DNA of 64,000 bases, taken from NCBI GenBank assembly GCA_036346405.1, contig CM070550.1, forward strand, positions 13,860,115 through 13,924,114. The letters are read 5' to 3'. Shown one piece after another: positions 11,439-24,400 of the stretch (the stretch's first letter is position 1; every line of letters starts with the position of its first letter). Source of the stretch: Phyllostachys edulis (taxonomy: Eukaryota > Streptophyta > Magnoliopsida > Poales > Poaceae). Made by a program: the position numbers and the translations under genes. Below the pieces are notes generated by a model. That model saw only the letters and a list, made by a program, of their open reading frames with translations. It was not told where the DNA came from and made no database searches.

Positions 11439-12443
11439 GGTGTAAGTTAGCTGTCTGTAAGTTTTGATACGTAGGACACGAGATGATGTGGAGGAGAGGG
11501 GAGTATATAATTGAGTCGTCTCTTATGCAATAATCGACTGTAACACGAGAAACAGAACACATTGTATATGAAGAAATTGTCTATAGAGATATGTAAAAAA
11601 ATAATCTATTATAGAAGCTGTTTTTAGTTCTGTCTATAGATGACATAGAGTAATACTATAGACAATAGTTATCTATACCACTGTATATGCCCTTAGGAAA
11701 ATCTGTAATGTCAAAATAAATCGTTAGTTTATGAGCTTGAATAATAACTCTATGTCCAATCCGGTCTTGTTATTCTTAACTAGGACATGCCCGGAGCGCC
11801 CATAACAAGGAGTCAGTCAATAAACATGCCATTCACATGGTGCTCGGTCAGAATAACGTGCGGGGCACACTCGTGACAAGATTCATACCATAACAGCAAG
11901 AACCATGCCTTTCAAGATCTCCTACCGCACAACAGTAGTTGAGGAAAAAAAAAGGACAACAGTAGTTGAGAAATAAGAGTAGACCGTTCTCCGTCTCAAG
12001 CCATCGGACTACTGATCAATTATTAATCTTTATTTGGGGCAAAACAATTGCATTTGTCAAAGATACAAACGACAGTACAACAGATCGCCATTTGTGCCGC
12101 AAAATTTGATTAGCAAAACGTCGATACACAATCTCTACAGTCTACATACACCAACCACTCGGAACACCTAGAGGCTATTAACTATGAGACAAAATTTTCC
12201 ATCAGCAGAATAGAATTCCTTCTGTCAATCCAACTTCAAGTCACCCAGCATCTATAAAATTAATAACAAGCTCCATCAGCGTTGCTCTGCAGTCTGCACA
12301 TTGCCGTGCCTGCTTTTGATCCCAGACCCTGAGGACCCCCATGCTGAGCCGGATCACAATGCCCTCAATCAAAAAGCCAAAATCAGCCCTTGCCTCGGCG
12401 CAGCACTTCGGTATTCAAGGATGTAGCCTTTATTCGTGCATGT
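11439..12443. other. region downstream of the kinase gene
   Basis: No second gene is seen. The part nearest 12444 presumably contains the 3' untranslated region of the minus-strand kinase gene. I could not place a polyadenylation site with confidence. Confidence 0.4.
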
Positions 12444-15400
12444 CTACAACCTCAGTATGGTTCGAAGTGTATCACAAAGGTTTTGTATTGTCTGCTGCTC
12501 TTGTGACGCTTGTGAATCTTGCAGAGGCATATCCTCGTAGCACCTAAAATATTTATAGAAAGAAATGGATATAAGCCTCAAAATGGAAAGCTCTAACAAA
12601 ACAGAGCAGTTCGAAACAACTCACGTCTTATGGTAAGCAAGAGCTTGGGCCAAGTTCATCAATGTGGGGCTTGTGGTCAATCTGTGGTGCACACCAGGAG
12701 GAAGAGGGACCTAATGCAAGCAAATCCAGTATCAGCTACACACATCTGGACGCGAGAAATAGTATCACATTGTAAGTGATAAATAAAAGTGCCTGCTGCA
12801 TACTTCGTTTTGCCCTTTGCGCCCTTTCTTTGTCTGCCCATCACCACTGAAAAGCTCCCTAACTGCCTCCAATGCATCATTTGTACTTGACCCAGCCAGG
12901 CCATTTCCTGCTACACTATCCGATACTAGAGCTAGCGGTGAAATGTCAATCGCCTTCAGAAATGGTATAGGTACAGTGTTGCCTGCGGCATAAATCGACC
13001 AGAGCTACAAAAGGAAATTTTGAAACATTGACAATTTAGACATGGAGTGATAAGGGTGAGGTATACAACTGCCATTCTGAAGTACTTTAGTCTGGTTCAA
13101 ATCACATAGAAAAATAGTTGAGATCTGACCACAAAGCATATACCTTATCCTGAACTGAAAATGCTTTACGGCTCGGGCTGCTGTTTAATTTGGTCATTGT
13201 GCTAGCAACACCCGGTGCCGCAGAGCTAATTTGATTATCATGGCACGGCATAGTCCGATCTGGACCCTTATGCTCTTTAACTGTTCCAGTTGAAGATGGC
13301 ATTGCTTTTGGTTCTTGAAAGTCAGGATGTTCATCTAAATCCCGCTCTGTACTAGCATCACGATCAGCTATGTTCTCCGCCCTATCAAAATATCACACAT
13401 AAACTTCTTTCTGACGAGAGAGCGAATTGTTTTTGTTGTGTTTCTTTCTATGACTGAAAAATATACATAAGAAAATAATTTTTCGTTTCTCATACCAAAA
13501 ATTTGAAATAAGCTCAGCCCTCTTTGGATCATGTGTGAAAGAGTTGATGCTACCAAGGCCTGGTATGAACTCTGTTCTTGGGAAAATGGGTGATTCAGCT
13601 ATTTCGTCACCATCTTCAGGATGAACTATCATTGTACCAAAATCACCTGCAAGGAGACAAAAAGATGGTGGTTTCAAGTGCATAGTATAAGACTCGAAAA
13701 TACAACACAGCACTATATTTAGAAGCAAGTCAAGCAACCCATTCCAAGAAACAACAGAAGAATTCGTCTTCCCCCCAACTTGATCCGGACGGATTCCAAT
13801 CATCATCCTCGCCTGCACGTCGCCACCTCTCGGATTCCGGGCCACTTCGTCGCCGCCGCTCGGATCCGGGGCCACCTCTGCTTCGGTCACTCGGATCCAA
13901 TGCCTACTCTACCTTGGCCGCCGCCATTTGGGAACACCACCGTCGCCGCGTCGGGAGCCACCTCCTCTGCCTCGGTCGCCGCCGAGCCTCGATCCCGGTC
14001 GCTCCCTTGCCTCAGCCGTCGCATCCTCTGCCTCGGCAGTCGCCAGGCTCCACCACAATGTCGGGAGCTCCCTCCTCCGCCACCAATCTCGATTCCGGTC
14101 GCTGGGCTCCAACGCTGTGCCCATCCTGCTCAGCGCAAAACTGCTCTGCCTCTACTCATTTGATTGAGAAGGAAATGCTTCAGTGCTGCATCTACTCCTT
14201 CGACTGAGAAGCTAACTCCGCTTCTCCAAAGTTGCTCTGAACTACTCCTTTGACTGAGAAGGAAAGGCTTCGATCCAGCTTTGCACCTATGGGCACCATC
14301 TACTCCTTCAGTAAGTTGTATGCTTCTGCTCTGCTATTGATGTTGTCGTGTTAGCTTGTTGTGCTGCAGATCAAGATCTCCTGCTATTGCCTGTGGTGTT
14401 GGTACTACTGATGTTGTTGCTTGGTGCTAGTGTACTTGATCCTATCATGGCTCTTGATGGCATTCTTGGTCCTGGACCTATTCGTGTTGATGCTGTTATT
14501 GCTTGCTCTATTCCTGCTAGTGCTGTGGAGTCTTGTGTAACTCAGTTTGGTCAGATTTAGACTCAGTTGCGTCGACTGCCCGGTGCATCCACCTGTTTGA
14601 CTGCGCCATCATATCCTGTGTCGGGTGCTTCACTCCCATGGCTATTAGATTCAAGAGCTTCTTTCCATGTGACATCTGATGCAACTCAGCTCACATCATG
14701 TCGTCCTGCTGCACAAGGTATTAAGATTCAGAAAGCTGATGGAACGCCATGCACGGTCACTCATCAGGGGACTCTTTCCACCTCTCACTTCGTAGTTTCA
14801 GATGTCTTACTTGTCCCCAGCTGTCCATGAATCTCATCTCTGTCGGGTAGCTCGCAGAGATGAACTATTTTGTTGGGTTCGATGATAGTTCCTGCTTTGT
14901 GCAAGATCGTCAAACTAGAGTTGTCATTGGTACAGGTCATCGTTAGAGAGGTTCTGCAGGGCTCTATGTTCTTGATCGTCTGAATCTCCCTTTATCCTCC
15001 ATTTCTGGTACTGCTCCTGCTCCTATTCCTTCATCCTCTGTTGTTAGTTCATCTACTCCTTGTCCTTCTGCATCTATTTCTGTTTGCAAGTCTTTTCCTC
15101 AATGGCATCATCGCTTGGGGGCACTTGTGTGGCTCACGCCTCTCTACCTTGATTCATCAAGGTGTTCTTGGTCATGTTTCTGTTGACACCAATTTTCAGT
15201 GTAAGGGTTGTAGACTTAGCAAGCAAGTACAACTTTCATATCCTTCTAGTTTTTCTCAATCTAATCGTCCCTTTGATTTGGTCCATTCGGATGCTTAGGG
15301 TCCTCCTTTTGCTTCGAAGGGTGGTAACAGTTACTATGTCATTTTCATTGATGACCACGCTCGATACACTTGGATCTACTTCATGAAACACCGTTCGCAG

Positions 15401-18400
15401 TTGTTTTTCATCTATTAGTTTGCTCAGATAGTTCATACTCAATTCTCTTATGTCATCCATGTCTTTCATTCTGACTCTGGAGGAGAGTATCTTTCATCAG
15501 CCTTTTGTCAGTTCTTTACTTCGGATGGTACACTTCCTCAGCTCTCGTGTCCTGGTGCTAATGCTTATAATGGTGTTGCTGAGCGCAAGCACTGTCATAT
15601 CAATGAGACTACTCGTACTTTTCTCATTTCCTCCTTCGTTCCCTCACTTCTAAGGGGAAGCGGTCTCTACAGCAGTCTATCTCATCAACCATCAGCCCTC
15701 TTCCAAGCTTCAGGACAAGTGTCATGGTGAGGTCCTGTACAAAGCATCAACTCGCTATGCTCATCTTCGTGTCTTTGATTGTGTGTGTTATGTCCTTCTA
15801 ACACCTTGTGAGCGCACAAAGCTGAGCCCTCAGTCGGTTGAGTGCGTCTTCCTGGGTTATAGTCCTAAGCATAAGGACTATTGTTGCTATGATCCTTCAG
15901 CACGTCGCATTCGCATCTCGTGATGTGACCTTTGATGAGGATCGACCCTTCTTTTATCATCCTTCTACACATCCCACTCCTTCCACAGATTCTACCTCTT
16001 TTTTGTGTCTACCTCCCATTCCTTCACCGGACTTGTCTTCTCCAGATACACCTCCACTAGTTTCACCTTCTAGTGTGTCTCCTCCTGTCCTCCACCAGCT
16101 CCATCAATTTCTAACACTTTCGCTTTTCCCTTTCACTATAGTCGCCGCCAGAGAGTTCCTTCCGATCCTCAGTCCTCCTCTCCTCCACTTGACCATCCAG
16201 CCAGTATCACAGACTCAAACGATCGTTCTACTACATCACGGTATGCCCTACGTGATCATTCCTCTCTTCAAGCACCAGAGAGATGGGGTTTTTCTCGTGC
16301 ATGTGCAGTATCTAAGCTAAGTACCTATCAGGAGGCAGCCAGTATACTTGAGTGGTAGTTGGCTATAACTGAGGAACTTACAGCATTAGAGTCTACAGGC
16401 ACCTGAGATCTTATTCCGCTTCCATCTGGAGCTAAGCCTATAACTTGCAAGTGGGTGTACAAAGTAAAGAGCAAGTCATATGATTCAGTAGAGCGATACA
16501 AGGCTTGTCTTGTTGTAAGAGGTTTTCAGCAAGCTTATGGCCGACATTATGATGAGACTTTTGCTCCAGTTGCTCATACGACTACAGCCCATCTGGAGCT
16601 AAGCCTATAACTTCCACCCCTCAGTGTTGAGGCTCATATAGGCTATGTTTGTCGTCTTAGGCGTGCTCTATATGGTCTCAAGCAGGCTCCTTGTGTTTGG
16701 CTTGAGCGTTTAAGTTTTGTGATTCGAGCGGCTGGTTTCACTCCAAGTGAGCATGACACTGCTTTGTTTATTCACACTTCTCAGCGGGGTCGTACTTTGC
16801 TTCTGCTATATGTAGATAATATGTTGATCACAGGAGATGACATGGACTATGTGGCTTTTGTGAAGAAGAAATTGAGTGAATAGTTTATGATGTCTGATTT
16901 GGGACCATTGAACTATTTTATAGGGATTGAGGTTCATTCTGATGATGATGGCTATTGGCTACTACCTTTATCAGCATTGCTATGTTCAGGATCTGCTTGC
17001 TTGCTCTGGGATGACTGTTACTGCCACACCAATAGAGTTCCGCCTGCAGCTTCGACCTACAAATGGTGTACTATTGATAGATCCTTCCCGTTATCGTCAG
17101 CTCGTTGGGAGCCTTGTTTATCTCACTATCACCAAACCAAACATTGCTCATGTTGTTCATGTGCTCAACCAGTTTATCAGTGGTCCCACCTCAGTCCACT
17201 ATGGGCATGTTCTTCTTGTGCTGAGATACTTAAGAGGACTACGTACAGATGTCTGTTCCATGCCAGTTCGAGTCAACTCCAACTCCACGTTTACTCACTC
17301 CACTTGGACGAGTGATCCTGCTGATCGCTGATCTATCACTGGCTATTGCATCTCTCTTGGTACTTCACTCATTGTCTGGAAGTCCAAGAAGCAAACTACA
17401 GTGTCGCGCTTGCCGCTACCACCTCAAAGATCATTTGGCTTCGATGGCTGTTGGCTGATGTCGATGTCCATTGTGATAACCCTACATCTCTGTTTTGTGA
17501 CAATACAAGTGTCATTCAGATTGCTAATGATCTAGTCAAGCACGAGTTTACAAAGCACATTGGTGTTGATACATCCTTCACACGGTCTCATTGTCAGCAG
17601 TCGACCATCGACTTCCAGTATGTACCCTCGGAGCTTCAAGTTACAGATTTCTTCACTAAACCTCAGACTCGAGAACAACATCGGTTTCATCTTCTCAAAC
17701 TCAGTGCATCAGATCCACCTTGAGTTTGAAGGGGGTGTTAAAGAGTCTTATACATTCTCTCTCCTAGCCCATGTGACCCATGTAGCCCATGTAATCCACT
17801 ATATATACCCTCTCATTACATGAATCAGACACACAGTTATGAATAGCAAAATCCTCTCCAAGTTCTAACATATTAGACTTGCACAGTTATCATTACCTGC
17901 CCCACCATCATCATATGTTTCGTGATTTGTATGTTGCTGAGGGTTTGCAGGAACAGTTTCCCCGTAGTCTTCATTTATTCGAACAGTTGCGTCTTGCATT
18001 GTCTATGGAGTATGGATAATTAGATACCAGTGTCAGAATACCACAATGACCAAACCAGTGGACATAACAGCAATAAAAGAGAGTTTGGTGTACATTGTCA
18101 GGGCCAGACAGCTGGTTTTGCGCTGTAACTGTGGTTCTGATCTTCTTTGCTTCCTTGATTTTGGCCAACATTTTTGAAGCTCCAGTGTTGCACTTCTCAA
18201 TAAATTTGTGCTGCAGAAGGAATTATACAAAGAGAGAGAACAACATAAGTAAATATAGAAATAAAAAATCATGTAAATGCATCATGGAGTTGTCCCTAAG
18301 CAATAAAGAAGTACCTTCAGCATCTCACTTGCAGCAGGGCGAAGTCTTGGATCTTTTGTTAGGCACTTGGCAATAAAATCATGGAAGAGAAGGGACCTGA

Positions 18401-21400
18401 AGGGTAAGATAACAAGAACTTAGACCAACTGATGTTGAAAACTCGAATGCTTCATTGGATTAAGTTTAATATTTCGATGCCACTTGACTAAAGAAAACTA
18501 CTTAATAGATCAGTATTAACAAGAATTAGTAGCTGAGCAAAGGAATAAATCAAATTAAAGAAAATAGCTGTGTGACTCCCTGCTATATAATAGATTTCTA
18601 ACTTCTTCATGCTCTAAACTAGTTCACAGCCTGAAATATGTCTGAGACTATGGTGTTCGAAAACCTATGTGAGCTTAGAAGTCAAGGATAAAATCTGCCA
18701 CCTTTTCCACATCAAAATGGTGAGAATCTGAGAGACGAATGAAATGAACACTATGCAAAAAAAGTCCATCACTGATACTGTTGAGTGAAGTGCCTCTTGT
18801 TTGTATGAACTAAGCATCATCATATTTGCTTGGTGGAACTTGCCCTCAAGCTGTACATGGGATGAGCTTCTACCTCATACAGCTCAAGGCTGAAGAGTAG
18901 GAATGGTGGCCCAACAGCTGCTGGTCATGGCAGACAGTTCAGTACTTCAGTTGATCAGAGGCCCATCAGAAGAACCAGGAGATAGCATATAAGAACTCCT
19001 AAAAGGGTCACCTAAATTAGAATACATAGAAAGGCAGCGAAATACTGCTGCTTCTACACCAGCTCATTCCAAAAGGTTAGTCTAGTGTCTTCAATCTATA
19101 ATATGGCCCAAATGCACCAAAAAGGTCATATATTCTGGGAAAATAGTAATATCAGACAACAGATTCAAGACTTGATTTTGAAATCCGGTAAGGTAATGCA
19201 CTAGTAGCCGGTAGATGCGTATCGATTTATAGCCAGTTTATCAGAATTTTTTTTGATTTGGCCCTGTAGCGCCACGTAATTGCAAAAATGAACCCCCCTC
19301 CACCGTATTTGCATAACTAGACCCCATATGAGCGTGGAATCGCTGGGGGGCCGACACGTGTCCCCTTCCACGCTCGCCGAGCGTGGAAAGAAAGTGACGC
19401 CCGCAGGAATTCGGCTGAGCGCAGAACTGAAGTGACGGCGTGGGAGGTACCGGAGCCGGCGTCTTTCCGCGGTCACCGAGCGCGGGAAGTCGGCGACTTT
19501 CCGCTGTCACCGAACACGGAACCAATCTGCTCCCGTACGGCCCGCGCGTGCCCGCCCCTTCCGTGCTCCTGCACTGCGGAAGGTGGCTTTTCCCCCGTGT
19601 GCCGCGCTCGCGTTGATCCTTCCGCGCCTGCGTTGATCCTTCCGCGCCGAGGCTGCCTTCCGTGCTCGCCAAGCGCGGAATGGGACACGCGTCGGCGCCC
19701 CAGCGATTCCGCGCTCAGATAGGGTCTAGTTATGCAAATACGGTGAAAGATGGGTCATTTTTGCAAATACATGACGCTACAGGGCTATAAAAAAAACTCA
19801 GTTTATCACAGCTAACAGTCTGGTACAGGACAAACTGTGCCCTAAGCCGAGGACAGCTACACCTCATCCAGGGACTAACTGAAAACTGGCCAGGTACAAG
19901 AAAAGGTTGATAAACTGGCAAGTTCTGCACTATTTGTCCATTTCAACATCTTTCCCAATAGCAGAATGAAATATTTCGTTTACAACCAAAAGTAATATGA
20001 ATCACAGCTGACACTGTTGGAATTTCTTTGCAGATCAAAAGAAACCTGGGCCAAAAGCCTATGTCTGAGGTCCTTAACAATCTTTTTTTTTTAATAAAAA
20101 AAAAGAACCAATCTGGTTTTCCCATTACTCAGAGAAGCCAAACAGTTGCATAGAAGCTACTCACCACTTCTCCTTATCCTCCAGCATTGGTGCGGGTTCA
20201 CTAGATATCATGAAGATCACCTGAAGTAAGGGGAAAGAGCCACAGTTATGTAATGCATCAAGCTGAGTGAGGATGACATAAAAAATGGCAGGTACATCAG
20301 ATATTTAGATAGACAAAGTGAAGAAGCAAATGTGTCAAGAAGCAAGACAGGTCCAAGAATTTATCCATGAATCCATGGAATACTATAAAATAGGTAAAAG
20401 GTGGGGGGGGGGCCAAAATGAAAAGAACTGCTAGCAGGAAAATCCAGTTCAGAAACATGAATAGAAAGGTAGAGGAATTCAAATTACAGCGCATCAAAGA
20501 TAAAGTAGCTTTCATTCAGCTATAGCCGCATCAACTGCAGATGCTAAAAGGCACCAAGAAGCCATGCACTTACTCTCATTGGATGCACGGTGGATCTCGG
20601 TGGCATGCCCTACAATAAGAGACACCAAAAAAAATGTTAAGCAATGATGAATCACAAAAAAAGTGAATAACAAACATAAGTGACTGTACAGTTACAAAAG
20701 GAAGAACCAAAGAATATTTTCTACCTCTGCCATCTCAATTGCAGATACACCAAGTGCCCAAACATCTACCTGGAAATTAAAGTCAAGAAAGCATGGTTAA
20801 CTTTGCTATGACAGATCTGGAAGATAAATTGAGGAAAAAATCCAACTGTCCAGCATTTTCTCAATACTGTAAGTCTGTAACATAGTAGCTTTGTGGTTTT
20901 AGAAGCTTAATACTGTTAGGTAATAAGTTTGTCACTTCAGGAACTATCAAGAAAAGAACAAAAGAAAAGACTTACCATGTCTGGGCAGGGGTTCTATAGC
21001 TTTTTTACTTAAATACAAAATACTGGATACTAACAACCTTCTATGCCCACAGAGTTACATGTTTAACTTTCTTCTGCAATATTTAAAATAGATTTTTACA
21101 CCAAAAGGAAACCGGACATTCAAATTTCCGTACTCACTATTCACTAAGAAACTCATAGCATAGATTTTACAGCCCCTAAGTCCTAGTGCAAAATCCAGAA
21201 ATATTGGCAAAATCTAGCATTAGAAGTTAAACGCATGGGTGTGCTTACTGCTGAGAGAGGGGAGAGAGGGGGAGAGATGATACCTTTCCGTCATAACGAC
21301 TTTCTTGAATGACCTCTGGTGCCATCCAGTGTGGAGTACCAATGAACTGAAAGACATAAACATGAAGCACTGGATTACGGAAATTAGCATGCGTTCCACG

Positions 21401-24400
21401 AGGCCCACTACAAACTTTAAGCTTTTTAAAAAATGCCACTTCGGAGTTTTTGTTTGGAAAATGCCACACCAGACTAAGCTTAGTTACTAAAAATGTTGTT
21501 ATGCAATTCACTAACAGTTATTTTTCCATCAACTTGGATGTAACACCTGACCCAACTGGTGTTGGCCCATGTGGCCCAAGTGGGAGCTATGGTGGTGGTT
21601 TAGTCCCACACTGGAAGTCTAAGAGTTGTGCTTGTAACATATGTAATAGCTTAGGGTTCTCTTTGCATATTGACCTACTATGTACATGATATATTAGCCT
21701 TTGGTCCATTGGAATAGATTATGGGTTCATTCCAACAGTGCTAGCATATAATGCTTGATAGGTCCAAACATAGAACCTCCGAGTTAACCCTTTTACACGA
21801 AGCCAGGACAAAAGTGTAATTCGTGTTATGCATACGTGGGTCTGTCCCCACGGTGGGCCCAAGTTGTTATATTGGAAAAGTTTCCCCTAGTGTTTTGACG
21901 TGAAATAGATTAGCCTATCAAATATGGAGACAAGCAAGCCGATGTGTGCTTGGACTCGGTTGGGTTCAACCAATTTGGGCTCGAACAAGTGCTTAGGAAT
22001 TTGGCAGCAGGTTCAATTCCTGCTGGATGCACGCGAATGGGAACATTCTGTAAGTCAATTGGAACTGGCTCTCTATCCATAGAATCTCATCCATCATCCA
22101 TACATAACGAATTGGTATAGTATATTCATACCATAACATAAGACAATAAGAACTCGAATTCTTATCGATACTAGAACTCAGCATATGAGGGAAAGTCAAT
22201 TTATGGATGGAGTCAAATAGGCAATATTTACTAAATCTCGTCGTTACTGAATTCAGAATAGAAATATTTTTTTTAAAAAAAAGGTAGGCAGGGAATAACC
22301 TTATTTATGACATACCAAATAGAAAACTAATAGATAATTCCCCTTTTCCATTTATAATCTAACGTTCCTAATGGAGTTGCATAAAACTCAACAGAACCTA
22401 GTTTGGAGTGATACCTTTCCAACACAAACTTGTGCCCAAATTTCCCATCAAATTACCATAGTATTCAATAACTATGCACAAATAAGAGCTCTTATGGTCA
22501 ACTATGATGAATAATTTTTATCTGTCACTTCCTTTTTGGTTGCAACAATCAATACCTCTGATGCGCGGGTACTGCTCATGGTCCTCGTACCGGTACCGGG
22601 TACCGGTACGGCTCGGGTACTTCCTCTCCTCCCCTCTTCTTGTTCCCTTCTTGGCTTCTTCCTGTTGCTCCCTCCGGCCGGTACCTTCTTCATCTCACTG
22701 GTTTCTCTTGTTCCCTTCTTGTTCCTTTCTGTTTCCTTCTTGGTTTATCTTGTTCCCTTTTTGTTTCACTAATTCATTACTTCGGTGCTTCCCTAGTTTA
22801 TCAGTTATCTTTTATATTATATATTTTTATTACTTTTATTATATATATACTCTTGCATCGACATACTAGGAGCTTTTTGGGAAATACCAGATCGCCGTCT
22901 TGGCGTACACTTTCAAATGCATTCCGGTATCTTGTACCCGTGCATTGTAGATCAATACATAAAGTTCTTGAACTTTGGATATAAAATAGCAAAACAAAAA
23001 CAGTTGAAAAGTATACCGTGTTGCGCTTTGACATGGTTCTCGTTAGCTGGGCAGCTACGCCAAAATCACCTGTTCGAGACATCATTGTGGTGTGACACCA
23101 TGCCAAATTCACAAACGATGACATCTAAAAATAACCACTAAGAAATGAAATTAAAGCATAACAGAGAACAACTCTACTTACCCAACTTCACCTCGCCTTG
23201 CTCAGTTAGTAGAATGTTGCCACCCTTAATGTCTCTATGAACTTTAAAAATTGAATGCAAGTAAGCAAGACCCTACAGCAGAAAATATGCAAGTAAAAGT
23301 AAAATATCTGAAGATGATCACCACAGGGCCGATCAGGTTTTTTCTTGGGTCCCTAAAGGCCATTTGTAGCATACCTTCTAGCCTAATAAATATTTTTAAA
23401 CTGGTGATCAAGTGCAATGCAATGTAAGTAACAAAGGTCAAAACTATTTAAGAATATACTTTTCTACATGCAACTGTGTCAGAAGTACAAAGGAACCTTT
23501 AGTGCTTCTCTACATATATAAGCTATTTGGGATTCATCAAGAGGCTCCTCTGTAATGCTTATCAAGTCGGCAACGCTTCCACCACCACAGTACTCCATTA
23601 TTATCTGCAAGTAGAATCTCACATCAACCATATGTTTAGTGAGTTGACAAGTAGACAAATATTGTCAAGATAGAGTAGTGCAGCTATTTTGCAATATTAA
23701 TAGAAATAGATATTATCAGGTTATTGGATCATACCCAAAGGTATTCTTCTCCTTGATAACTTCCAAAGTAACGGACAACATTTGGATGGCTGCATTGCTG
23801 CAGCATCTCAATTTCTCCCCGTATGTCTTCATATCCTTCTTCCTGATAACGAAAGGTGAAGGTTTAGACTTTAGACAAATGCAAGGGTAACACAATAGAA
23901 ACCTTTCATATTTATGAGAAGTCTCAATTTCAATCCATGCAAACTAAATGCTCACAACACAAGCAACATGGATGTCAAATATGTAAGTGGGGCAGGACAA
24001 AGTTTATCTTCTGAGGGACTGAGTAGAAAGAGGGAAAGTTGTAAAAGAAAATATTGAAAAACCTTTTGTATTACAAAGTGTTCGTATTGTAGCCATCCTC
24101 GATAACTAATATTAATTGGACAGCATATTTGGTTTGCGTCTTTATTTCATATAAGTTATAGTTTGAACATTTGGTGACGTGGGTTGCACATGCCCGCTAA
24201 CTAGTGTCAATAATGACCTTTACAATCTTAACGGAGATTCATCAATAAAGAAACTTACCCCTTCTGTTAAGGAGATGATCTTGACAGCCACAAGCTCCTG
24301 CGTTCTGAGATCCCTTGCCTTGTACACTGCACCATACGAACCTTTCCCTGCATTCCCCAATTGAATTGTTTCATTATGCAAACACCTCAAAAATTATTTG

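Noticed and set aside
13393..13890. 165-codon minus-strand frame as a separate gene
   Set aside because: Its middle is SIK1 exon 14 (13646-13496); the rest is intron read-through on both sides.
21995..22036. tRNA gene
   Set aside because: Only the T-arm and 3' end of trnI are present. The 5' half is missing, so it is a plastid-derived fragment.
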